From Ramlibacter sp. (GTDB lineage Bacteria > Pseudomonadota > Gammaproteobacteria > Burkholderiales > Burkholderiaceae_C), in assembly GCA_028291885.1 (NCBI GenBank), contig JAQGNJ010000079.1, positions 1 through 37,018 on the forward strand: 37,018 nucleotides of DNA. Direction: 5' to 3'. Below are positions 26,744 to 35,900 of this stretch, piece by piece. The stretch's first letter is position 1. Every line of letters begins with the position of its first letter. The notes beneath the pieces are model-generated. The model worked only from the letters and a program-made list of their open reading frames with translations, had not been told where the DNA came from and made no database searches. A program made the translations under genes and the position numbers.

Positions 26744-28765
26744 TCAGGAGCGGCGATCCCGTGGCAGCGGTACAGGCTGCTGTTGCGGCCAGGGCGCGGT
26801 GAACGGCGCCTGCAGCTGGCGCCGCTGCTGCTCGAGCCGCTCTCTTTCGTCACGCCTTGCCTGCGCGTCGCGACGCTCCTGTGCTTCGCGACGCGCCTGC
26901 ATATCCGCATTCGCCAGCGCCAGCGCCCGCCGGACCTGCGCATCGTGACGGGCTTGCGCATCGGCTTCGGCCTGGGCCTTTGCCTCGGCCTGCGTTCTCG
27001 CGTCGGCCTGCGCCCTGGCCTGCAGCTGCGCGGCCCGGCGCGCTTGTTCCTGCTTCATGGCGTCGCGCTGCAGCTTGGCCTGCTGCTGCGCACGCGCCTG
27101 CCGCTCCGCGCGGGCCTGCGCCTGCTCACGCTCGACCTGGGCGCGGCGCTGCGCCTCGCGCAGGGCCGCTTCGCGTTGCGCCGCCACCCGCTGCTTGTGC
27201 GCTTTCTCGCGCGCAAGCTGCGCTTGCACCGCGCGGCGGGCCTGTTCGCGCTGGGCCTGCTCACGCTGCGCCTGCGCCTGCGCCACTGCGCGGGCTGCTT
27301 CCTCCCGCCGTGCCCGTTCGTTCTGCTGCGCCCCAAGCGCGACTTGCACCTGCTCGCTCGTGATCGTGACCGGCTGCTGCTGCGCGGCCGCTGGCGGCGC
27401 GGCAGCGACTGCTGGGGCCGGCCTGGGCGCGACGATCCGCGCCAGTTGCAGCTCCGGCAGTGGGGGCGGGCCGGGCCGCCCGGAGTGAGGCGGTGGTGCG
27501 ACAGCTTGCGAGCGCGCGACTTCGCCCGGCGCGAGACGCTGCAGCTTGCCGCGGATCGGCCAACCCGGCTGGAAGTCGTCGAGCGTGACCGCCGTGATCG
27601 CTTCCGTGCGCCGGTGGGCGGAGGCGCCGGTGGCCGGTTCGACAGCGGCCATGTTGCGGTTGACGGTGCTCACGTACACCGGGCTGGCCCCGAACGCCGG
27701 CTGCCAGGGCTCGCCCGGTCCGAGCGCGAACCATGCAACGCCAAGGCGGCCGGTGGCGAGCCGCACGTTGCCGCTTGCGCCCGCATTTCCGGCGAATGCG
27801 ACGAGTGCCGGCGCGTAGACGGGACGGGCCGGCATCCGTCCGGGGACCCATGCCCAGCGTTCGGCGATGACCGCCCAGCGACCGTAGTGCGACGTCGCGA
27901 AACCCCAGGGCGCATCGTCGAGCCAGGTCCAGCCCCAGGGCGCCACCGAGTCCCAGCGGCCGAAGCGAAACGGCGCCCAGCCGGGATCGTCCTGGTGCGG
28001 CGTCCACACCGGACCCAGCGCGGCGTCGCGCGACCAGCGGCCATGGCTGTCGAGTTCCTGGTAGCCGGTGACCTCGCGCGGGACATAGCGCGCCGAGATC
28101 GACTGGTCCTCGCGCCGGTCACGATCGCTCGCCCAGCGGTCGAAACCGTCCTGCGGCGGCGCCTCCTGTGCATTGACCTGCACCAGCGCGCGGCCGCGGA
28201 ACACGACCTGCTGGCCGCCGCCCAGCGCCAGCGTCTGGCCGTTCTCGCCGTAGGCCACGCCGGTGCCCGAATGCACCGTGACCCGCGTGGTGCCGCCGGC
28301 CGAGTCCACGTCGAGCCGGTATTCCCCGGCTTGCACGGCACGAAAGGACAGGTTGGGCGTGTCGAGCTGCAGGTTGTCGCCGTCCAACAGCTCGCGCAGC
28401 CGGACCTGCACCGCGCCATGCGGGACCGACAAGCGGGTCACACGGTCGTCCAGGGCCAGGATCGCCACGTGGGTCTGGCCGTCCAGGCGGATCGCGATCG
28501 CGCCGGCATGCACTTCAGCGCGCGAGCCGCGGTCCGCCCACAGGCGGTCGCCCTGCGTCAGCGGACGGTTCGGCGGCACGTCCATCCACTCGCTGTCGCC
28601 CAGCGGAGAGAACGCGACCGAGCCTTCCCTGTAGTTGAGCAAGCCGACACGCGCCGGCGGGTCGGCCTGCGCCAGCACCTGCGTGGCGACCGTGGCCAGC
28701 AGCATGGCGGCGCAGCCCCACCGCAGAATTCCCTGGATCCGATCAAGCCGGCTCATGACGTTCAC
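26744..28765 (-). CDS. FecR-like/DUF6600-like protein with long Arg/Ala/Gln-rich C-terminal region (673 aa)
   Basis: VGLLNYREGSVAFSPLGDSEWMDVPPNRPLTQGDRLWADRGSRAEVHAG; WAPFRFGRWDSVAPWGWTWLDDAPWGFATSHYGRWAV; long AQAQREQAQREQARR-type tail. Confidence 0.8.
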   Translation of the reverse strand: MNVMSRLDRIQGILRWGCAAMLLATVATQVLAQADPPARVGLLNYREGSVAFSPLGDSEWMDVPPNRPLTQGDRLWADRGSRAEVHAGAIAIRLDGQTHVAILALDDRVTRLSVPHGAVQVRLRELLDGDNLQLDTPNLSFRAVQAGEYRLDVDSAGGTTRVTVHSGTGVAYGENGQTLALGGGQQVVFRGRALVQVNAQEAPPQDGFDRWASDRDRREDQSISARYVPREVTGYQELDSHGRWSRDAALGPVWTPHQDDPGWAPFRFGRWDSVAPWGWTWLDDAPWGFATSHYGRWAVIAERWAWVPGRMPARPVYAPALVAFAGNAGASGNVRLATGRLGVAWFALGPGEPWQPAFGASPVYVSTVNRNMAAVEPATGASAHRRTEAITAVTLDDFQPGWPIRGKLQRLAPGEVARSQAVAPPPHSGRPGPPPLPELQLARIVAPRPAPAVAAAPPAAAQQQPVTITSEQVQVALGAQQNERARREEAARAVAQAQAQREQAQREQARRAVQAQLAREKAHKQRVAAQREAALREAQRRAQVEREQAQARAERQARAQQQAKLQRDAMKQEQARRAAQLQARAQADARTQAEAKAQAEADAQARHDAQVRRALALANADMQARREAQERRDAQARRDERERLEQQRRQLQAPFTAPWPQQQPVPLPRDRRS

Positions 28766-28868
28766 TCCACCCTGATTAACGCGCTTCTCATCGGGAAGAC
28801 TGCTAACGGTAAGTAAAGTGGCGGCGCGCCCCGCGGCGGCTTTGTAATCTCCTGTAAAGCGGTCGGAC

Positions 28869-30236
28869 TCAGGCCCGGACCGGCTCGCGCATCGTCACGA
28901 ATTCTTCGGCCGCCGTCGGGTGGATGCCGATCGTGCTGTCGAACACGGCCTTGGTGGCGCCGGCTTTCATCGCAACCGCGAAGCCCTGAACGACCTCGCC
29001 GGCATCCGGCCCGACCATGTGCAGGCCCACCACCCGGTCGGTCGCCGCCTCCACCACCAGCTTCATCAGGGTGCGCTCGCTGCTGCCGCCGAGCGTGTTC
29101 TTGAGCGGCGTGAATTCGCTGCGAAACACCGTCACCTGGCCGAAGCGCCGCCGGGCCTCGGCCTCGCCCAGTCCGACGGTGGCGATGTTCGGATGGGTGA
29201 AGACCGCCGTCGGGATGAACTCGTAATCCATCTTGCGCGCGCCCTGGCCGAAGAGCCGGTCGACCAGCGTCATGGCTTCCGCAAGCGCCACCGGCGTCAA
29301 CTGCACGCGCGAAGTCACGTCGCCAATCGCGTGGATCGACGGCACCGAGCTGCGGTAGTGCTCGTCGACGACGATCGCGCCGCCCTTGTCCTGCTTCACC
29401 CCCACGGCTTCGAGCCCGAGGCCGTTGACGTTGGGGCTCCGCCCGGTGGCGTAGAGCACGGTGTCGGCGAGGACGGTGCGACCATCGGCCAGGTGGGCCC
29501 GCAGCCCGTGCGGCGTTTTTTCGATGGACTTCACGTCGCTCGACGTGTGCAGATCGACACCGTGCTTGCGCATTTCCGCTTCGATGAAGGCCCGCACGTC
29601 GTCGTCGAAGCCGCGCAACACCTGTGGGCCGCGGTGGAGCTGCGTCACCTTCGCGCCCAGGCCATTGAAGATCGACGCGAATTCGCAGGCGATGTAGCCG
29701 CCGCCCACCACCAGCAGCCGCCGCGGAAAGGGATCCAGGTCGAACATGCTGTCGGAAGTGACCACCAGTTCATGGCCCGGAAAGAAGGGCACCGTCGGAG
29801 TGCCCCCGGTCGCGATCAGGATGTTGGACGCGCAGTAGAGCCGGTCGCCGGTTTCGGTCCGCACCTTCACCGTGTCGGGTCCGACCGGCTCGGCCCAGCC
29901 GCGCACCAGGTGCACGCCGGCCGTGGACAGCAGCTTGTCGTAGACGCCGTTCAGGCGCGAGATCTCCCTGGCGCGATTGGCCTTCAGCCGGTCCCAGTCG
30001 AGCCGCGGCGTTCCCGCGTCCCAGCCGAAGCCGGCCGCATCCTCGAACTCCTGCGCGAAATGCGCCGCGTAGCTGTAAAGCTTTTTCGGGATGCAGCCGA
30101 CGTTGACGCAGGTGCCGCCGAGCGCAGCGGCTTCGGCCAGCACCACGCGGGCTCCGCGTTGCGCGGCCATGCGGGCGGCGCGCACGCCGCCGCTTCCGCC
30201 GCCGATGACGAAGAAGTCGCAGGGGATGGGTTCCAA
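28869..30236 (-). CDS. gor: Glutathione-disulfide reductase
   Basis: FVIGGGSGGVRAARMAAQRGARVVLAEAAALGGTCVNVGCIPKKLYSYAAHFAQEFEDAAGFGW; GIHPTAAEEFVTMREP. Confidence 0.97.
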   Translation of the reverse strand: MEPIPCDFFVIGGGSGGVRAARMAAQRGARVVLAEAAALGGTCVNVGCIPKKLYSYAAHFAQEFEDAAGFGWDAGTPRLDWDRLKANRAREISRLNGVYDKLLSTAGVHLVRGWAEPVGPDTVKVRTETGDRLYCASNILIATGGTPTVPFFPGHELVVTSDSMFDLDPFPRRLLVVGGGYIACEFASIFNGLGAKVTQLHRGPQVLRGFDDDVRAFIEAEMRKHGVDLHTSSDVKSIEKTPHGLRAHLADGRTVLADTVLYATGRSPNVNGLGLEAVGVKQDKGGAIVVDEHYRSSVPSIHAIGDVTSRVQLTPVALAEAMTLVDRLFGQGARKMDYEFIPTAVFTHPNIATVGLGEAEARRRFGQVTVFRSEFTPLKNTLGGSSERTLMKLVVEAATDRVVGLHMVGPDAGEVVQGFAVAMKAGATKAVFDSTIGIHPTAAEEFVTMREPVRA

Positions 30237-30325
30237 GGCAGGCTCCTGGCCACGCAGGCCGTGTATCGATTCGATGAACGGGGTCCGAGCGCGGATGGCG
30301 TTCGCCCCGCCGCTATCATGCCGTG

Positions 30326-31132
30326 ATGTCCTCCACCGGAACCTGGTCCCAGGCCTTCGTCAGCATCGCCGTGGCGCCGGCGCGATGGCTGGCCGGCTGG
30401 TGGAAGATCGTCGAGTTCGGCGCCATCGTGCTGGTGCTGGCGATGTCGCCGTCGTCCTACCGCGGCGGCGCCGTCGGCAGCGTCCTTGCGCGCCACATCT
30501 ACCTGGACACCGCCCCGATCCTCGGCTGGTTCACCGCGCTGAGCGCGCTTCTGACGCTGGTGATCACGCGCATCGTGGTCGTCACGGCCAACAGCTACGG
30601 GCTGTCGCAGTACGCGCTGGAGATGGTGATCCGGGTGCTGGTGCTGGAGCTGATCCCGCTGACGGCGTCGCTGTTCGTCGCGCTGCGCTGCACCATCCCC
30701 AACGGCGCCGCCCTGGCCGAGATGCGGCGGCTCGGCCGCTTCGACGCGCTGCGCCGGCAGGGCATCGATCCCGTGACGCGCGAAATGCTGCCGCGCGTGC
30801 TCGCCGGCGTCTTCTCCGCGATCACGCTGGCGGCGCTCAGCTGCGTGGTGGCGCTGGGCCTGGCTTACCTGGCGGTGTACGGCATGAGCGCCGCGGGCGT
30901 GCAGGCCTACACCCGCATGTTCGGCCACGTCTTCAATCCCGCTGTCTCGCTGATCTTCGTGCTCAAGACGCTGTTTTTCAGCCTGGCGGTCTCCACCATC
31001 CCGATGGCTTCGGCGCTGTACGACCTGGAAGGCGACGGTTCCCGGGAAAGCGCGGCGCTGCAGGGACTGGTGCGCATGTTCGCCGTGCTGCTGGCCATCG
31101 AGGCGCTCTCGCTGGTGGGCAACTACTATTGA
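30326..31132 (+). CDS. MlaE-family ABC permease-like membrane protein
   Basis: Multi-TM; MVIRVLVLELIPLTASLFVALRCTIPNGAALAEM and EMLPRVLAGVFSAITLAAL resemble MlaE/YrbE permeases; followed by an MCE protein. Confidence 0.75.
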   Translation: MSSTGTWSQAFVSIAVAPARWLAGWWKIVEFGAIVLVLAMSPSSYRGGAVGSVLARHIYLDTAPILGWFTALSALLTLVITRIVVVTANSYGLSQYALEMVIRVLVLELIPLTASLFVALRCTIPNGAALAEMRRLGRFDALRRQGIDPVTREMLPRVLAGVFSAITLAALSCVVALGLAYLAVYGMSAAGVQAYTRMFGHVFNPAVSLIFVLKTLFFSLAVSTIPMASALYDLEGDGSRESAALQGLVRMFAVLLAIEALSLVGNYY

Positions 31133-31136
31133 GCCG

Positions 31137-32150
31137 ATGAGCACTCCTCCAGACCAGCAGGGCACACCGGTCCTCAATTCCGAACCGGCCGCGCATGCCC
31201 CGGTGCGCCACCTGCAGCTGAAGGCACGACTGCTGCTGCTGTTCACGGGGCTGCTGGTCGCCGGGTCGGCGTTCTACCTGCTGTATGCGCGCGGCGTATT
31301 CGAGCCGACCCAGACGCTGGTGCTCGCTACCGACGATTCGGAGGGCGTGCTGGTCGGCATGGACCTGACCTTCTCGGGCTTCCCGATCGGGCGCGTGCGC
31401 AGGGTCGAACTGGCGCCCGAGGGCAATGTCCGCATCGTCATCGACGTGGCGAGCAAGGACGCGCACTGGCTGCGCACCTCCAGCGTGTTCACCCTGGTGC
31501 GCGGCGTGGTCGGGGCGACCAATCTGCGCGCCTTCTCCGGCATCCTCACCGACCCGCCGCTGCCGGACGGCGCCGTGCGGCAGGTGCTGCGCGGCGATGC
31601 CTCGGCCGAGATCCCGAGGGTGATCGCCGAAGCGCGGCAGGTGCTGGAGAACGTCAATGCGATGACGGGCGAGGACGCGACGCTGCGCACGGCACTGGCC
31701 GACGTGCAGGCGATCACCGCACAGCTCAAGGGACCGCGCGGCGCGTTGCAGGTCCTGTTCGGCAACGAGGCGGACGCGAAGAAGCTGGTCGTCGCCCTCG
31801 ACCGGACCAACACCCTGCTGGCGCGCATGGACCAGCTCGCCGTTCGCATCGACGGCCTCGCCGGCAAGGCCGACAGCCAGGTGTTCGGCCAGGACGGCCT
31901 GGTGCGCGACGCGCGCAACACGATGCGCCAGCTCGATGGCCTGCTCGCCGACACCCGCGAGAGCCTCAAGAAGGTCGACGCGGTGCTGGTCGAGGTGCAG
32001 GGCGCCGGCGCCAACGTGCGCAAGGCCACCGCGGACCTCGGGCCGCTGCGTGCCGACGTGGAGAGCAACCTGCGCAAGATCGAGAGCCTGATCAACGAGA
32101 TCAACCGCAAATGGCCGTTCGCGCGCGACACGGAGATCAAGCTGCCATGA
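31137..32150 (+). CDS. MlaD/MCE-family protein
   Basis: Single N-terminal TM; QTLVLATDDSEGVLVGMDLTFSGFPIGRVRRVELAPEGNVRIVIDVASKDAHWLRTSSVFTL. Confidence 0.9.
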   Translation: MSTPPDQQGTPVLNSEPAAHAPVRHLQLKARLLLLFTGLLVAGSAFYLLYARGVFEPTQTLVLATDDSEGVLVGMDLTFSGFPIGRVRRVELAPEGNVRIVIDVASKDAHWLRTSSVFTLVRGVVGATNLRAFSGILTDPPLPDGAVRQVLRGDASAEIPRVIAEARQVLENVNAMTGEDATLRTALADVQAITAQLKGPRGALQVLFGNEADAKKLVVALDRTNTLLARMDQLAVRIDGLAGKADSQVFGQDGLVRDARNTMRQLDGLLADTRESLKKVDAVLVEVQGAGANVRKATADLGPLRADVESNLRKIESLINEINRKWPFARDTEIKLP

Positions 32151-32797
32151 CCAGGATCGCCTCGCTGCTGCTGGTGCTCGTCCTCGCCGCCTGCGGCAGC
32201 AAGCCCAAGGCGCCGGAGTGGCAGATGAACGCCCACGGCGCGCTCGAGCGCTACATCGCCGCCTTCATGGCAGCGGACACCCGGGTGGAGGCGGCGGAAT
32301 TCAGCCGCGCCCGCGACGAGCTGGCTCGCACCGGGGACGCCGGCCTGGTGGCGCGCGCGGAGCTGACCCGGTGCGCATTGCGCGTGGCGAGCCTCGCGTT
32401 CGAACCCTGCGTCGGCTTCGACGCGCTGCGGCCGGATGCGCCGCCGGCGGAACGGGCTTATGGCGACTATCTCGCTGGAACGGCCTTGCCGCCGGACGCA
32501 GCGTTGCTGCCCCCGGCACACCGGGCCGTGGCTGCGCCCAGCGCTGATGCCGGCGCCGTGCAGTCCATCGACGATCCGCTGGCGCGCCTGGTCGCCGCCG
32601 GCGTGCTGCTGCGGACCGGACGCGCGAGTCCCGCGGTGCTGCAGCTCGCGGTGGACACCGCGTCTGCCCAGGGTTGGCGGCGGCCGCTGCTGGCGTGGCT
32701 GGGCGCCCAGGCGCGCCGCGCCGAACTCGCGGGCGCGACCCAGGAGGCGCAACGGCTGCGTCGCCGGATGGCGCTGGTGCTCGGGGAAATCCAATAG
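32147..32797 (+). CDS. Putative lipoprotein, third gene of the MCE operon
   Basis: MTRIASLLLVLVLAACGSK lipobox; ATGA overlap with the MCE gene. Confidence 0.75.
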   Translation: MTRIASLLLVLVLAACGSKPKAPEWQMNAHGALERYIAAFMAADTRVEAAEFSRARDELARTGDAGLVARAELTRCALRVASLAFEPCVGFDALRPDAPPAERAYGDYLAGTALPPDAALLPPAHRAVAAPSADAGAVQSIDDPLARLVAAGVLLRTGRASPAVLQLAVDTASAQGWRRPLLAWLGAQARRAELAGATQEAQRLRRRMALVLGEIQ

Positions 32798-32846
32798 CTG
32801 TGCCAGCCGGCAGGCAATAATCGGCGCCTGCCATAAGGAGATATCT

Positions 32847-33260
32847 GTGCGATTGATGATCTGCGCTGCCGCGCTGTCCCTCGTTGCCTGCGCCGTCCCG
32901 GCCCAGGGTCCGGCTGCCGCCACCACCACCACGACCAAGAGCGGGCTGGTCTACCAGTCGCTCAAGGAAGGCAGCGGCGCTTCGCCGGCCGCGACCGACG
33001 TGGTCAAAGTCCACTACCGCGGCACCTTGCAGGACGGCAAGGAATTCGACAGCTCGTACAAGCGTGGCGAGCCGACCGAGTTTCCGCTGAACCGGGTGAT
33101 CCCGTGCTGGACCGAAGGCGTGCAGCTGATGAAGCCGGGCGGCAAGGCCAGGCTGACCTGCCCGCCTTCGATCGCCTACGGCTCGCGTGGCGCCGGCGGC
33201 GTGATCCCGCCCGACGCGACGCTGAACTTCGAGATCGAGCTGGTCTCGGTCAAGCGCTAA
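32847..33260 (+). CDS. FKBP-type peptidyl-prolyl isomerase, exported
   Basis: VKVHYRGTLQDGKEFDSSYKRGEPTEFPLNRVIPCWTEGVQLMKPGGKARLTCPPSIAYGSRGAGGVIPPDATLNFEIELV; AAGGAG at 32835-32840 before GTG at 32847. Confidence 0.95.
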   Translation: MRLMICAAALSLVACAVPAQGPAAATTTTTKSGLVYQSLKEGSGASPAATDVVKVHYRGTLQDGKEFDSSYKRGEPTEFPLNRVIPCWTEGVQLMKPGGKARLTCPPSIAYGSRGAGGVIPPDATLNFEIELVSVKR

Positions 33261-33883
33261 GCCGCGGCCGCGGCTTGGCGGGCGGTCCTGAACGTGATCG
33301 AGTAGCGAAGCGCCTTGGTCGGCGCGACGCTGTGCTGCCACGCCCAGCGCGCCGGCCCGCGCAGCAGGTAGATCGACCGCGGCTCGATTGCCAGCTTGAG
33401 CACGTCGCTGCGTTTGAGGCCTTCCGATGGCCATGGCCGCAAGCGCATGGTCGCTGCGCCGAGCAGGGAGACGCCGACGATGTCTTCGAAGTCCGGGACG
33501 TCGCGGTGCCATCCCAGCGGCGTCCCCTCGCCGTACTCGGCGACCAGCACCTGGGTGAAGTCCTGCGGCTGCACACCGAGCCACTGTGCGACGCGCGCTC
33601 GCAAAGGCCCCAACTCGGGCGGGATGGGCAGGGCCTGCTGCAGCCGGTTAACCTCGAAATCGTATTTGCCGCCGAAGCTCAGCACCCGCCGCCGCGCAGT
33701 GTAGGCCTTGTAGCGCATGGCTTCCAGCGGCCAGCCCTGGAGCAGGCGCACCAGCTCCTGCTCTTGCCGCGCATCGAGGAAGTCGCGCTCGTAGACCATG
33801 CCCCGCGGCAGCGCGGGCCCGGCCGGCGGCGGCTCGTCGAACAGGCTGCCTTGCGCCTGCGGTGCGTCGCGCCCGGCGCTCAA
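33257..33883 (-). CDS. alkB: AlkB-family 2-oxoglutarate/Fe(II) dioxygenase (DNA repair)
   Basis: VAEYGEGTPLGWHRDVPDFEDIVGVSLLGAATMRLRPW; WQHSVAPTKALRYSITFRT; probable TTG start overlapping the upstream stop. Confidence 0.9.
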   Translation of the reverse strand: MSAGRDAPQAQGSLFDEPPPAGPALPRGMVYERDFLDARQEQELVRLLQGWPLEAMRYKAYTARRRVLSFGGKYDFEVNRLQQALPIPPELGPLRARVAQWLGVQPQDFTQVLVAEYGEGTPLGWHRDVPDFEDIVGVSLLGAATMRLRPWPSEGLKRSDVLKLAIEPRSIYLLRGPARWAWQHSVAPTKALRYSITFRTARQAAAAA

Positions 33884-34788
33884 CTTTCCGCCAGCAAGCG
33901 GCGCGCGGCCTGGTAGGTCGGCACTTCCACCCACAAGCCGTCCACCAGCGCGCGGTCGTCGCCCTGTTCGCGCGCGGCCTCGAACGCCGTCACGATCTTG
34001 TGCGCCTGGGCGATCTCCTGCGCCGACGGCGTGAACACCTCGCGCAAGCGGGCCGCGTGCTCGGGTCGCACCAGGCTCTTGGTCCGGTAGCCGAGGCTGC
34101 GCGAGGCGATCGCTTCCGCCACTGCCCCCTCGGCGTCGGCAAAGGTGTAGGGCGCGTCGACCGGTTCGATCGCCGCGGCCCGGCATTCCAGCAGGAAACG
34201 CCGCCTCGCGTAATCCAGTTCGCCGCCGCCGCGGCTGCGTTCGGCGCACAGGTCGGCGGCCAGGTCCTCCGCGCCAAGCAGAGCGCAGCGCACCCGCGCG
34301 CTGGCGCTTGCGATCTCGCGCACGCTCACGACGCCCAGCGCGGTTTCGCAGACCGGCAGGATCTCGGTCGTGCCGCGCTCGATCCCGAGCGCCGCCTCGT
34401 GCGTGGCGATCGCAACGTCCAGCCCGCGGATCTGGAAGGCGCCGGCCGACTTCGGGTACGCGATGATGTCCGGGCGCGCGGGCATCACGGCCTGAAGGTC
34501 GACGTAGCCATGGGTCTCCAGCGCGTTGATCCGCACACAGACCATCGCCCCCGCTTCGCGCCAGCGCTGAAACAGCTCCGGCGCGAGGTTCCGGGCCTGC
34601 TGCCGCTGCTGCGGCGGGGTGAAATCTTCCAAGTCCTGGATCAGGACGTCGGCGCCGGAGCGGGCCATCGCCTCGTGCATCGCCGCGTCCGCGCCCGGGC
34701 CGAACAGCCAGGTTCGCCTGAGCTCGGGGCTGCGCTCAGGACGGCGCTGGGTGAGGTGGTGGTCCGTCAAGATGCGGGGCGTGTTCAT
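33880..34788 (-). CDS. HpcH/HpaI aldolase/citrate lyase family protein
   Basis: RRTWLFGPGADAAMHEAMARSGADVLIQDLEDFTPP; VCVRINALET; DIIAYPKSAG; LGAEDLAADL. Confidence 0.93.
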   Translation of the reverse strand: MNTPRILTDHHLTQRRPERSPELRRTWLFGPGADAAMHEAMARSGADVLIQDLEDFTPPQQRQQARNLAPELFQRWREAGAMVCVRINALETHGYVDLQAVMPARPDIIAYPKSAGAFQIRGLDVAIATHEAALGIERGTTEILPVCETALGVVSVREIASASARVRCALLGAEDLAADLCAERSRGGGELDYARRRFLLECRAAAIEPVDAPYTFADAEGAVAEAIASRSLGYRTKSLVRPEHAARLREVFTPSAQEIAQAHKIVTAFEAAREQGDDRALVDGLWVEVPTYQAARRLLAES

Positions 34789-34851
34789 GGAAGCCGCAGG
34801 CTGTCTCGTCAGGCTATTCTGGAACGAACTCCGCCGGCGGGGGCCTTGGCG

Positions 34852-35097
34852 TTACAAATTCAACGGCCGCGCTGGATGGCGCAAATAGGCGCCGATCCCG
34901 GCCGTCCCCGGCCCGGGGTTCGCCCCCGGGCCGACCCGGAAATCGAGCGCCTCGAAGGCGACCGGCTTGCCGCAAACCGAGCAGGCGGGAACCACGGCGG
35001 TGACTTCGCCGCACTCCCGGTGCACGACCAGCACGGGCTGGCGTCCCGGGGCGGCCATCCACTTGTCGCCCCAGGCCATCAGCGACAGCAGCACGCA
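34852..35097 (-). pseudogene. C-terminal remnant of an HxlR-family regulator
   Basis: VLLSLMAWGDKWMAAPGRQPVLVVHRECGEVTAVVPACSVCGKPVAFEALDFRVGPGA resembles the HxlR C-terminus; the N-terminal winged helix is absent. Confidence 0.65.
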
Positions 35098-35109
35098 CCT
35101 GGAGTTCGT

Positions 35110-35339
35110 GACGCTGCCGACGGCCGCGGCTACCGCAACGTCGTGATGCAGGTCATGCGCATGCGCTGGGGCGCATCACGCAGATCCACACGCTGGAAGA
35201 CACGCAGCGCGCTGCGAGGCTGCTGCAGTGGCGGGCGGCGCAGGGCTTGAGCGAGGCGCTGGCGCCGCCGATCAGCGACGTCGAATGGCCGCCGGCCGGG
35301 CCGTTCCCCGGACGCGATCCGGCGCCGCAAGCGGCCTGA
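35110..35339 (+). pseudogene. C-terminal remnant of an NTF2-like/SnoaL-like protein, frameshifted near 35173
   Basis: DAADGRGYRNVVMQVMRMRWG in one frame continues as (R)ITQIHTLEDTQRAARLLQWRAAQGLSEALAPPISD in another. Confidence 0.55.
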
Positions 35340-35369
35340 GCCGCACCACTTTCGACCCGCCAAGTAAAA

Positions 35370-35395
35370 AGCCCGGCACCTTGCGGTGCCGGGCT
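35370..35395 (-). terminator. Rho-independent terminator of the H1-like gene
   Basis: AGCCCGGCACC-ttgc-GGTGCCGGGCT; on the minus strand the stem is followed by TTTTTAC. Confidence 0.85.
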
Positions 35396-35421
35396 CGAGG
35401 GGCGGTGAACCGCCGCTGCCG

Positions 35422-35889
35422 TCAGGGCTTGCTGGCCGTCGGAAAAGGCCAGGCCGCTTGCGGGTTCAGAGTGGTCTGAGCCGCAGGCGCGGCAGCCGGG
35501 GCAGCAGCTGCCTTGGCTACAGGCTTGGCCGCTGCCTTGGCGGCGGGCTTTGCCGCAGGCTTGGGGGCAGCGGGCTTTTTCGCTGCTTTCTTCGCAGCGG
35601 GCTTTTTCGCCGCTTTTTTCGCTGCAGGCCGCTTCTTGGCTGCCGGCTTGCGGGCCGCGGCCTTCTTGGCCGTGGTCTTCTTCGCAGCTGCCTTCTTCGC
35701 CGGCGCCTTCTTGGCTGCCGTCTTCTTGGCGGCCGGGCGCTTCGCAGCGGCCTTCTTGGCTGGTGCCTTCTTCGCCGGTGCCTTCTTGGCGGCTACCTTC
35801 TTCGCAGGAGCCTTCTTTGCTGCCGACTTCTTCGCAGCGGGACGCTTCGCAGCGGCTTTCTTAGCCGTAGCTTTTTTCGCAGTTGCCAT
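35422..35889 (-). CDS. Histone H1-like [10 protein letters not shown]-repeat DNA-binding protein (155 aa)
   Basis: [56 protein letters not shown]...; Lys/Ala/Pro repeats typical of bacterial H1-like proteins. Confidence 0.9.
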   Translation of the reverse strand: MATAKKATAKKAAAKRPAAKKSAAKKAPAKKVAAKKAPAKKAPAKKAAAKRPAAKKTAAKKAPAKKAAAKKTTAKKAAARKPAAKKRPAAKKAAKKPAAKKAAKKPAAPKPAAKPAAKAAAKPVAKAAAAPAAAPAAQTTLNPQAAWPFPTASKP

Positions 35890-35900
35890 TTCTATTCTCC

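Noticed and set aside
26516-28816. 766-aa plus-strand ORF opposite the FecR-like gene
   Set aside because: Leucine/arginine-rich shadow of the high-GC repetitive minus-strand gene; no domain logic, and the minus frame has a signal peptide and recognisable motifs
28825-28850. GGCGGCGCGCCCCGCGGCGGC near the gor 3' end
   Set aside because: Low-complexity GC run; symmetry imperfect and no T-tail
35422-35889. Possible CRISPR or tandem-repeat array
   Set aside because: Periodicity comes from codons for [10 protein letters not shown] protein repeats with irregular units; no spacers
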